Below, in pieces: positions 25,734 to 32,948 of a stretch of 64,000 nucleotides of DNA. Numbering within the stretch: position 1 is the first letter of the stretch; the number at the start of each line of letters is the position of its first letter. Made by a program: the position numbers and the translations under genes. Origin of the DNA: Nonomuraea dietziae (lineage in GTDB: Bacteria; Actinomycetota; Actinomycetes; Streptosporangiales; Streptosporangiaceae). The notes beneath the pieces are model-generated. The model saw nothing but the letters and a program-made list of their open reading frames with translations. It was not told where the DNA came from and did no database searches. The stretch spans positions 2,108,001-2,172,000 of the forward strand of contig NZ_JACIBV010000001.1 of assembly GCF_014195505.1 (NCBI RefSeq), given 5' to 3'.

Positions 25734-26983
25734 GAAGCCTGACCCGTCCAGAACTCGTCCCACGCCTTCAGCACCTCGGCCGTGCTCTTCTTGCCGGTCA
25801 GCAGCGCCTGGACGTCACGGTCGGAGTCGACGAGGAACTGGCTCCATCCCGGCGAGTCGACCGGCCTGATCGTGATGACCTGCTTGGGGTCCTTCTGCGC
25901 CTCCAGGTAGGCCTTCCACGCGCCCTGCGAGAACTGCGGGTCGTTCTGCGCCGAGGACGAGATCGGGATCAGCGAGTTGCCCTTGGCGAAGCGCAGGCTC
26001 TGCCGCGCCTCCGACAGGAACTGCACCAGCTTGACGGCCTGGGCCTTGTGGGCGCTGAAGGAGGTGACGCCCCATCCGGCGTAGCCGACGGGCTGGAAGG
26101 CGTAGCCGGTCGGGCCCTTGGGGATGGGCGCCGTCGACCAGGAGGTGACGCCGCTCTCCTCGACCGTCTTGATCACCTCGGGGTCCTGGATCAGCATGCC
26201 GGTGACCCCCGAGGTGAAGCCCTGGACCATCTCCGGGTAGCCCCACGAAACCGAGTCCGGCGGCGACGCCTCCTTGAAGATCTTCACGAACAGGTCGAGC
26301 GCCTGGGCCGCCTCGGGCGTGGAGAAGATCGTCTTCTTGTCCTTCAGGTAGAAGGACTTCTCGGGGTCCAGCGCCTCGCCGTTGTAGGCGCTGATCATCT
26401 GGACCGCGTAGTCGGCGCCGCCCTTGCCGCCCCTGAAGGAGTAGCCGAACCGCTCCCCCGTGGTCATCCTCTTGCCCTCCTGGTAGAGCTCCTCCCAGGT
26501 GGCGGGCGGCTTGGTCATCCCCCAGTCGGTCCTGTAGAACAGCGCCCGCTGGTAGAAGCCGTAGGGAATCAGGTACGGCTTGCCGCCCACCTCCACGGCC
26601 TTCTTCCTGGCCAGCTCGGTGAGGTCCTGCCAGCCGGCCCACTGCGTGGTGGGCAGTTCGGCCAGCCAGCCGTTGTTGGAGAAGGACTTGACCGTGTGGT
26701 CGCGCACCTCCAGCACGTCCAGGTCCTTCTTCGTCTGCAGGATCTGGGTGATCTTCTGATCCGCGCTGTCGAGGGGCGGCGAGATGAGCTCCACCTCCAC
26801 GCCGGGGTTGGCCTTCTCGAAGTCGGCGAGCAGGCTCTTCATCAGTTTGGTCCTGTCGGGGCTGGTCAGGCTCTCGATCATGCGGAGCCTGACCGTGCCG
26901 CCGCCGTCGGACGAGGAGCCCGAGCCGCACGCGGCGATCGTCAGAGTGGCGGCGGCCAGGGCCGCGAGGAGGGGAGTTCTCAT
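25730..26983 (-). CDS. Extracellular solute-binding lipoprotein, sugar ABC importer
   Basis: A 417-aa family 1 solute-binding protein. The signal peptide ends in the lipobox 'LTIAAC', so it is attached to the membrane through a lipid-modified Cys. The mature part shows 'LRMIESLTSPDRTKLMKSLLADFEKANPGVEVELI' and 'GWGVTSFSAHKAQAVKLVQFL', typical of CUT1 sugar binders. AGGAGG precedes the ATG, and the LacI-type operator at 26997-27012 lies just upstream. The ligand is unknown, and the adjacent PLP enzyme gives no clear hint. Confidence 0.93.
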   Translation of the reverse strand: MRTPLLAALAAATLTIAACGSGSSSDGGGTVRLRMIESLTSPDRTKLMKSLLADFEKANPGVEVELISPPLDSADQKITQILQTKKDLDVLEVRDHTVKSFSNNGWLAELPTTQWAGWQDLTELARKKAVEVGGKPYLIPYGFYQRALFYRTDWGMTKPPATWEELYQEGKRMTTGERFGYSFRGGKGGADYAVQMISAYNGEALDPEKSFYLKDKKTIFSTPEAAQALDLFVKIFKEASPPDSVSWGYPEMVQGFTSGVTGMLIQDPEVIKTVEESGVTSWSTAPIPKGPTGYAFQPVGYAGWGVTSFSAHKAQAVKLVQFLSEARQSLRFAKGNSLIPISSSAQNDPQFSQGAWKAYLEAQKDPKQVITIRPVDSPGWSQFLVDSDRDVQALLTGKKSTAEVLKAWDEFWTGQAS

Positions 26984-26996
26984 GGGTGCCTCCTGG

Positions 26997-27012
26997 GTGA
27001 CAGCGCTGTCAC
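26997..27012. promoter_or_regulatory. LacI-family operator O1 (GTGACAGCGCTGTCAC)
   Basis: A perfect 16-bp palindrome centred on GC, 14 bp upstream of the solute-binding protein ATG and only 1 bp from the stop of the PLP-enzyme gene. It matches the form of LacI/GalR operators, and a LacI gene is encoded at 28188. Confidence 0.8.
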
Positions 27013-28176
27013 TCAAGCTAGGCGCACAACCCCCTCCAGCGCTAGAGCCAGATCCTCGACGAGCGTGTCCGCAGGCTCGAGACCCACCGACAGGCGCACC
27101 AGCCCGACGGGGATGCCCATGGTGACGCGCACCGACTCCTCGGTGGTCAGCGCGGGCGCGGCGACCAGGCTCTCGAACCCGCCCCACGACACCCCGATCC
27201 TGAAGACCTTCAGCCCGTCGAGGAAGGCGGCCACGACCTGCCGCTCGTCGGTGTCGAGCTCGAGGCCGAAGACGCTGGAGAAGCCCGCCATCTGCCGCCT
27301 CGCCAGCTCGTGGTCGGGGTGGGAGGCCAGCCCCGGATGGTGGACGGCGCGCACCGCCTCGTGCCGGTCGAGGAAGGCCGCGACGGCCAGGCCGCGCTCC
27401 TGGTGGGCGGCCATCCTGACGGGCAGCGTGCGCAATCCCTTGATCACCTTGGCCGCGTCGTGCGGGGACATCGCCGCGCCGTACAGCTGGTACTCCGTCA
27501 GCGCGATCGGCCTGATCAGCTCGGCGGAGCCGGCCACCACCCCGCCGACGAGGTCGCTGTGGCCCCCCACGTACTTCGACAGCGAATGGATCACCAGATC
27601 GACGCCCATGGTCAGCGGCTTCTGGAACAGCGGCGTGGACCACGTGTTGTCCATCACGGACACCAGCCCGTTGCCCGAGGCCCACGCGGTCACGGCGGGG
27701 ATGTCCACCACGCGGTAGCTCATGTAGGAGGGCGACTCGAAGTAGAGTACTCGCGTGTTCGCTCTGATAGCGCTGTCAAGACCGGCGGGGTCGCCGACAT
27801 GTGTGTGCGTGACGCCGAACTTCTCCAGGTAGCGGAGGAACTGCGTGGTGGGCCCGTAGATGGCGCCCAGCACCAGCACGTGGTCGCCCCCCGACACCAG
27901 CGACGAGACGGTCGCCGAGATCGCGCCCATGCCCGAGCCGAAGCACTTGGCCCGCTCGGCGCGCTCCAGCGCCGCCAGCTTGCGCTGGGCCAGGTCGACG
28001 GTCGGGTTGGTGCCGCGCCAGTAGACGTAGCGCTCGTCCTCGTCCTTGATCGCCTCGGCGAGGTCGCCCGCCGTCTCGAAGGTGAACAGGGAGTTCTCGA
28101 ACACCGGCGGATTGACCGCGCCCAGCGCCCACGGTTCGTCCTCGCCCAGCCTGCCGCAGATCCAGTCATCGTTCAT
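27013..28176 (-). CDS. Cys/Met metabolism PLP-dependent enzyme (cystathionine gamma-synthase family)
   Basis: A 387-aa gamma-family PLP enzyme. Visible features: 'YWRGTNPTVDLAQRKLAALERAE', 'FGSGMGAISATVSSLVSGGDHV', 'DNTWSTPLFQKP' (the aspartate that contacts the PLP nitrogen) and the Schiff-base lysine in 'VIHSLSKYVGGHSD'. Such enzymes catalyse beta/gamma elimination or replacement on sulfur amino acids and relatives; the exact reaction is unknown. It is the first gene of the minus-strand set that continues into the sugar ABC importer, and it diverges from lacI with an 11-bp gap. A LacI-like operator is embedded in its coding sequence. Confidence 0.9.
   Translation of the reverse strand: MNDDWICGRLGEDEPWALGAVNPPVFENSLFTFETAGDLAEAIKDEDERYVYWRGTNPTVDLAQRKLAALERAERAKCFGSGMGAISATVSSLVSGGDHVLVLGAIYGPTTQFLRYLEKFGVTHTHVGDPAGLDSAIRANTRVLYFESPSYMSYRVVDIPAVTAWASGNGLVSVMDNTWSTPLFQKPLTMGVDLVIHSLSKYVGGHSDLVGGVVAGSAELIRPIALTEYQLYGAAMSPHDAAKVIKGLRTLPVRMAAHQERGLAVAAFLDRHEAVRAVHHPGLASHPDHELARRQMAGFSSVFGLELDTDERQVVAAFLDGLKVFRIGVSWGGFESLVAAPALTTEESVRVTMGIPVGLVRLSVGLEPADTLVEDLALALEGVVRLA
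27765..27778. promoter_or_regulatory. Intragenic LacI-like operator O2 (TGATAGCGCTGTCA)
   Basis: Only one base differs from the core of the perfect operator at 26997-27012. It lies inside the PLP-enzyme gene, where it is written with unusual codons (CTT, GCT, AGA). Spacing to O1 is about 767 bp, suited to DNA looping or a roadblock. Confidence 0.5.
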
Positions 28177-28187
28177 GGGGGGACACT

Positions 28188-29207
28188 ATGACAGCGCGCC
28201 AGAGACCCACCATGGCGGACGTGGCCAGGCACGCGGGGGTGAGCCTCAAGACGGTCTCGCGGGTGGTCAACCAGGAGCCGCATGTCAGCGGGCCGCTGCA
28301 GCGCAGGGTGCAGGAGGCGATCAACGCGCTCGGCTTCCGCCGCAACGAGGCGGCCAGCCGCCTGGCCAGGGGCGCGGCGATGCTGACGATCGGGCTGGTG
28401 ATGGAGAACATCTCCAACCAGTTCTACGCCCACCTGGCCGCCGCCGTGGAGAGCGCGGCGGCCGAGCACGAGGCGCTGGTCGTCTTCGGCTCCTACGAGG
28501 AGCGGCCCGAACGGGAGCGGATGCTCGTGGAGTCGATGTTCGCGCGCGGCGTCGACTCCCTCATCCTGGTGCCGTCGGCAGGCGGCCACAGCTGGCTGGC
28601 CGAGCTGCTGGGCGGCGGCCTTCGCGCGGTGTTCGTGGACAGGGTGCCCGCCGGGCTGCCCGAGTCCAGCGCGGTGCTGCTCGACGACTTCAAGGGCGGG
28701 CGCCTGGCCACCGAGCACCTGATGGCGCGCGGTCACCGGCGCATCGCGCTCATCTCCGACGACGAGAACCTCAGCTCGGTGCACGACAGGGCGCGCGGCT
28801 ACCGCGAGGCCCTCGGCACGGTGGACGAGTCGCTCGTGACCCGCGGGGTGTTCGACCCCTGGCGGGCCGCGCGCGAGGTCGACAGGCTGCTGGAGCTGCC
28901 CGACCCGCCCACGGCCTTCTTCGCCACCAACAACAGGGCGGCGATCGGGATCCTCCAGGCGTTGAGGACGCGCCGCGAGAGGCCCGCGTTCGTGGGGTTC
29001 GACGACTTCGCGCTGGCCGACGTCTTCGACCCGGGGGTGAGCGTGGTGCGCTACGACACCGCGCTGCTCGGCCGTACCGCCGTCGACCTGCTCCTGGACG
29101 GCGGGCCTGCGCGCATGGTCAGGGTGCCGGTCGAGCTGGTGGTGCGCGGCTCGGGCGAGCTGCCCGTCACGACGAGCGAGAGCGCCAGTCGCCGCGGTCG
29201 AGGTTGA
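28188..29207 (+). CDS. LacI-family transcriptional regulator
   Basis: A 339-aa regulator. Residues 5-60 carry the LacI HTH and hinge ('PTMADVARHAGVSLKTVSRVVNQEPHVSG', 'RNEAASRLARG'). Residues 65-335 form the periplasmic-binding-protein-like sugar sensor ('TIGLVMENISNQFYAHLAAAVESAA', 'AFVGFDDFALADVFDPGVSVVRYD'). It diverges from the PLP-enzyme/ABC operon and most likely represses it via the GTGACAGCGCTGTCAC palindrome. Its own start codon overlaps a half-site (TGACAGCGC, 28189-28197), suggesting autoregulation. The final 41 bp overlap the convergent symporter gene. Confidence 0.94.
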   Translation: MTARQRPTMADVARHAGVSLKTVSRVVNQEPHVSGPLQRRVQEAINALGFRRNEAASRLARGAAMLTIGLVMENISNQFYAHLAAAVESAAAEHEALVVFGSYEERPERERMLVESMFARGVDSLILVPSAGGHSWLAELLGGGLRAVFVDRVPAGLPESSAVLLDDFKGGRLATEHLMARGHRRIALISDDENLSSVHDRARGYREALGTVDESLVTRGVFDPWRAAREVDRLLELPDPPTAFFATNNRAAIGILQALRTRRERPAFVGFDDFALADVFDPGVSVVRYDTALLGRTAVDLLLDGGPARMVRVPVELVVRGSGELPVTTSESASRRGRG

Positions 29208-30657
29208 GCGTCTCGGGGGTGTGCAGGCGGACCATCGTCCTGGCCACTCCCAGCGGGACGCGGTGCGGGGTCAGGAACGAGACCACGACCATGACGAAGA
29301 AGGCGATCGGCACCGTCCAGGCCGCGGGCTGGGCCAGCAGCGCGCCCACGAGCCCGCCGTACGGCCCGCCGGTGATCTGCGCCATCACCGCCGCGCACGC
29401 CAGCCCCCCGCCCACGAACAATCCCGCCAGCGCCCCCGTCGACGACAGCCTGCGCCACCAGATGCCCAGCACCAGCAGCGGGCAGAAGGACGAGGCCGCC
29501 ACGGCGAAGGCGAGCCCGACCACGTCGGCGACCGGCAGCGCCCTGGCCCACACGGCCAGCACCAGGGGCACGGCCACGGCCATCAGCGTCGCCAGCCGGA
29601 AGGCGCGCACCGCGCCGCCGCCCAGCAGGTCCTGCGCGATCACGCCCGCCACCGACACCGTCAGCCCCGAGGAGGTCGACAGGAACGCCGCGAAGGCGCC
29701 CGCGGTGACCAGCGCCGTCAGCACGTCGCCGAGCGTGCCGCCGATCACCCTGCCGGGCAGCGTCAGCACGACCGCGTCGGTGCCCGCCACGTCGGGAGCG
29801 TAGATCCTGCCCAGCCAGCCGTAGAGCGCGGGAAGCAGGTAGAAGGCGCCCAGCAGCGACAGCACCACCAACGTCGTACGGCGGGCCGCCCGCCCGTCGG
29901 GGTTGGTGTAGAAGCGCACCAGCACGTGCGGCAGCCCCATCGTGCCGAGGAAGGTGGCCAGGATCAGCGAGTAGGTCGAGTAGAGCCCGTACTCCTTCGC
30001 GCTGGACAACGGCAGCTGCCAGTGCGCCATGTCGTGCTCCGACAGCCCGGGCGCGCCGCCCGACCGCCAGGCCATCAGCAGGAAGACCAGGGGGACGGCG
30101 AGCGCGGTGAGCTTGAGCCAGTACTGGAAGGCCTGCACGAACGTGATCGAGCGCATCCCTCCCGACAGCACGTTGACCGCCACCACCACGGCGACCACCA
30201 GACCGCCCACCCAGCCGGGCGCCCCCGTGATCGCGCGCAGCACGATGCCCGCGCTCTGGAACTGCGGCATGAGATAGAGCCAGCCGATCAGCACCACCAG
30301 CACGCTGGCCGTCCTGCGCACGGCCATCGACTCCAGGCGCGACTCGGCGAAGTCGGGCAGGGTGTAGGCGCCCGAGCGGCGCAGCGGCGCCGAGACCAGC
30401 ACCAGCAGCACCAGGTAGCCGCCGGTCCAGCCGACGGGCAGCCACAGCATGTCCGCGCCATGGGTGAGGATGAGGCCCGCGATGCCGAGGAAGGAGGCGG
30501 CCGACAGGTACTCCCCACCGATGGCCGAGGCGTTCCACAGCGGGGTGACCGTTCGGGAGGCCACGTAGAAGTCGGACGTCGTGCGCGACAGACGCAGGCC
30601 GAACGCGCCGATCAGGATCGCCGCGACCACCACGATGACGACGGCGGCCAGGCTCAT
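29167..30657 (-). CDS. Sodium:solute symporter (second ActP-like carrier)
   Basis: A 496-aa SSS-family carrier with about 13 hydrophobic segments. It is related to, but clearly different from, the one at 21934: 'RTTSDFYVASRTVTPLWNASAIGGEYLSAASFLGIAGLIL', 'GTMGLPHVLVRFYTNPDGRAARRT', 'AFLSTSSGLTVSVAGVIAQDLLGG'. It overlaps the preceding small membrane gene by ATGA. With the LytTR regulator upstream it forms a symporter operon probably controlled by a two-component system sensing its substrate. Its last 41 bp overlap lacI antisense. Confidence 0.92.
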   Translation of the reverse strand: MSLAAVVIVVVAAILIGAFGLRLSRTTSDFYVASRTVTPLWNASAIGGEYLSAASFLGIAGLILTHGADMLWLPVGWTGGYLVLLVLVSAPLRRSGAYTLPDFAESRLESMAVRRTASVLVVLIGWLYLMPQFQSAGIVLRAITGAPGWVGGLVVAVVVAVNVLSGGMRSITFVQAFQYWLKLTALAVPLVFLLMAWRSGGAPGLSEHDMAHWQLPLSSAKEYGLYSTYSLILATFLGTMGLPHVLVRFYTNPDGRAARRTTLVVLSLLGAFYLLPALYGWLGRIYAPDVAGTDAVVLTLPGRVIGGTLGDVLTALVTAGAFAAFLSTSSGLTVSVAGVIAQDLLGGGAVRAFRLATLMAVAVPLVLAVWARALPVADVVGLAFAVAASSFCPLLVLGIWWRRLSSTGALAGLFVGGGLACAAVMAQITGGPYGGLVGALLAQPAAWTVPIAFFVMVVVSFLTPHRVPLGVARTMVRLHTPETLNLDRGDWRSRSS

Positions 30658-31019
30658 TGCCGCTCGACCAGGTCCTCGAAGTGGCGCTCGTTGCGCTCGG
30701 CCTGCCGGACGTACAGCCAGGCCCCCGCGACGAACATCGGGTAGATCAGCCCCGCCAGCACCGCCCACGGCAGCGGCACCCCCGCCAGGTGCACCGCCCG
30801 CAGCTCGGGCACGAGCAGGAACAGCATCGGCAGCCCCAGCACCACGCAGGCCAGCACGGTGCAGACGAGCAGCGCGAGCCTGAACTGCGTGCGCAGCAGC
30901 GAGCGCATGTAGACCTCACCGAGGTGGGTCTGCTCGTCGATCTCCCTGCTGACCGGGTAGCGGGGCCTGCGCGCGGCGGCCGTGCGCGGGCTCATGACCG
31001 TGACTCTGCGCCTGGTCAT
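30654..31019 (-). CDS. Small two-TM membrane protein partner of the symporter
   Basis: A 121-aa protein with a basic N-terminus, two hydrophobic helices ('LALLVCTVLACVVLGLPMLFLLV' and 'LPWAVLAGLIYPMFVAGAWLYV') and an acidic/basic tail ending 'ERHFEDLVERQ'. It holds the place of DUF485/YjcH in the operon and has a similar two-helix layout but little visible sequence similarity. It starts 8 bp after the LytTR gene and overlaps the symporter start by 4 bp. Confidence 0.85.
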   Translation of the reverse strand: MTRRRVTVMSPRTAAARRPRYPVSREIDEQTHLGEVYMRSLLRTQFRLALLVCTVLACVVLGLPMLFLLVPELRAVHLAGVPLPWAVLAGLIYPMFVAGAWLYVRQAERNERHFEDLVERQ

Positions 31020-31026
31020 CAGGCCT

Positions 31027-31764
31027 TCACCGCCTCTCCCTGCGCAGCAGCAGGTCGCGCAGCTCGCGGGTGTGGCGGCGGCTGACCGGGATCTCGGTGT
31101 CGCCGACCCTGACCGAGCAGCGCCCGGAGTCGATGTGCAGCTCCTCGATGTGCCTGAGCGCGACCAGATGGCTGCGGTGCACGCGCACGAAGCCGGAGGA
31201 GGCCCAGCGCTCCTCCAGCGTGGCCAGCGGGATGCGGACCAGATGGCTGCCCGCGGCGGTGTGCAGCCGGGCGTAGTCGCCCTGCGCCTCCACGTAGATC
31301 ACGTCCGCCGTGGAGACGAACCTCGTCACGCCGCCCAGCTCGACGGGGATCGTGTCGGACTCCGCGCCCTCGACGGGAACGTCGGCCGAGACGCACACCC
31401 GCCTGATCGCCTCGGCAAGCCTCTCGGGCCGCACCGGCTTGAGCAGGTAGTCCTCGGCCTTGATCTCGAAGGCGTCGACCGCGTGCTCCTCGTAGGCGGT
31501 CACGAAGACGACGCGGGGCGGGTTGGCGAACTGCGACAGCAGCCTGCCGAGCACCACGCCGTCGAGCCCGCGCATCCTGATGTCGAGGAAGACCGCGTCG
31601 ATCGGCCGCCCCTCGGCGATGGCCCTGTCGAGCAGCCGCAGCGCGGCGGCCCCGTCACGAGCGGTGGCCACCTCGCCGATCCTGGGATCGGCCCGCAGCA
31701 GGTACGACAGGTCTTCGAGCGCCGGAAGCTCGTCGTCGACCGCCAGCACCCGCAGCCCGTTCAC
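31027..31764 (-). CDS. LytTR-family response regulator
   Basis: A 245-aa two-component response regulator. The receiver domain (residues 1-120) has acidic residues in 'VLAVDDELPALED', the phosphoacceptor Asp in 'DAVFLDIRMRGLDG' and the conserved Lys in 'EDYLLKPVRPERL'. The LytTR DNA-binding domain (about 140-240) shows 'VIYVEAQGDYARLHTA' and 'FVRVHRSHLVALRHIEEL'. The GTG start follows GGGGAG. Its normal partner would be a LytS-type kinase. Such a kinase is found at 41005-42183 on the same strand, beyond the intervening four-gene plus-strand operon. Confidence 0.93.
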   Translation of the reverse strand: MNGLRVLAVDDELPALEDLSYLLRADPRIGEVATARDGAAALRLLDRAIAEGRPIDAVFLDIRMRGLDGVVLGRLLSQFANPPRVVFVTAYEEHAVDAFEIKAEDYLLKPVRPERLAEAIRRVCVSADVPVEGAESDTIPVELGGVTRFVSTADVIYVEAQGDYARLHTAAGSHLVRIPLATLEERWASSGFVRVHRSHLVALRHIEELHIDSGRCSVRVGDTEIPVSRRHTRELRDLLLRRERR

Positions 31765-31841
31765 GGCTCTCCCCTTCCATCGTTGAGAGTGATGAAACAG
31801 ACATCAGGCGTCAAGCCTGTCACGCCCCGATCACAGCCGAG

Positions 31842-31847
31842 TATGGT
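31842..31847 (+). promoter_or_regulatory. -10 box (TATGGT) of a likely leaderless promoter for the four-gene CHAT operon
   Basis: TATGGT is followed by six bases and then the GTG at 31854, with no Shine-Dalgarno. A weak -35-like CTGTCA lies 19 bp upstream. This layout supports the chosen start of the first gene. Confidence 0.5.
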
Positions 31848-31853
31848 TTCCCC

Positions 31854-32948
31854 GTGCGTGTGCAGAACCGAGTGGATCGTTCTCTCACCGCCGCCGACCT
31901 GCTGCGCGAGGAAACCTCCGCCTGGCTGGCCGCCCGCGCGGCCGACGGGCGTTTCCGCAGGTTCGGCCACCACTTCGAGGTCCTCGGGGCGATCCTGGAC
32001 GGCATGCTCACCGGCATCAGGCAGCAACTGCTCGCGGTGACGGGCGCGACCTCGCAGGCGGCCTACGCGCGCTGCTTCCATCTGGACGCGAGCCTGTCGA
32101 CGGTCAAACGGCTCTTCGAGTGGTACGCCCCGAAGTACGACCAGCGGCTCGACCCGCTGCGCGGCCCCGTGCTCGCCGCGGCCGACGAGGTGGTGCGCAG
32201 TTGCTGGTGGCAGCCGTTCGACGTGCTGGGCAGGAGACCGCCCGCCGGGCCGCTGCCCTACCTCGACCCGATGTTCGACGCCTTCGCCACCCCGCGCAAG
32301 GACGTGCCGAGGGACCTCGTCGACGAGCTGGTGCGCGAGCTGCCGATCCCGGTGATCTCGCTGCCCGCGTGGGCGGCCAGACAGGCGTGGTGGCTGGTGG
32401 TCGCGGCGCACGAGACGGGCCACCTCGTCATGCACGACCTCGACCTGGCCCACGACGCCAGGATGGTGGCGGGCGACTGGGCCGACGAGATGTTCGCCGA
32501 CGCCTACTCGGTGCTCATGGTCGGCGACGCGGCCGCCTGGATGGTGGAGGAGCTCCAGCACGGGCTGAGCGTCGACACCCTCTACTACCCGCCGCCCGCC
32601 GAACGCCTGGCCCTGCTCGCCGACCCCGCCTCCTCCGGCCTGCTCGGCCTCCAGGTCGACGGCCGTCCGCTGCGCGAGCTCGGGCAGGGCTTCGACGCGG
32701 ACCTCGCGCGCCGGTGGACCTCCGCCCTGGCCGCGAACGACAGCGCCATCACCAAGGTGCGCTCCCGCGCCGCCGCCAGGACACTGGTCGCCGCCGGGGT
32801 CGCCGCCTTCCCCTCCGACCCCGAAGGGGTGCACACGAGGCTGCTGGAGAAGCTGCCCCTGTGCGGCCCCGACGGCACCATGGGCGCCGCCCCTGCCGCC
32901 CCCTCCCTGCGCGAGCTGACCGGCGAGCTCACCAGGAGGCTGCTGTGA
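31854..32948 (+). CDS. HExxH metallopeptidase-like protein, first gene of CHAT/STAND operon
   Basis: A 364-aa protein with no signal peptide. It carries the zinc-protease motif H186-E-T-G-H190 in 'VVAAHETGHLVMHDL', and 22 residues later E212 in 'WADEMFADAYSVLMVG'. The ExxAD-like context is typical of a third zinc ligand in gluzincins. The rest is mostly helical, with an N-terminal region ('SLTAADLLREETSAWLAARAADGRFRRFGHHFEVLGAILDGML') of unknown function. I do not recognise a named family. Its stop overlaps the CHAT gene start (GTGA), so the two are translationally coupled. It could process the CHAT or NTPase partner, or be an effector protease. Confidence 0.8.
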   Translation: MRVQNRVDRSLTAADLLREETSAWLAARAADGRFRRFGHHFEVLGAILDGMLTGIRQQLLAVTGATSQAAYARCFHLDASLSTVKRLFEWYAPKYDQRLDPLRGPVLAAADEVVRSCWWQPFDVLGRRPPAGPLPYLDPMFDAFATPRKDVPRDLVDELVRELPIPVISLPAWAARQAWWLVVAAHETGHLVMHDLDLAHDARMVAGDWADEMFADAYSVLMVGDAAAWMVEELQHGLSVDTLYYPPPAERLALLADPASSGLLGLQVDGRPLRELGQGFDADLARRWTSALAANDSAITKVRSRAAARTLVAAGVAAFPSDPEGVHTRLLEKLPLCGPDGTMGAAPAAPSLRELTGELTRRLL

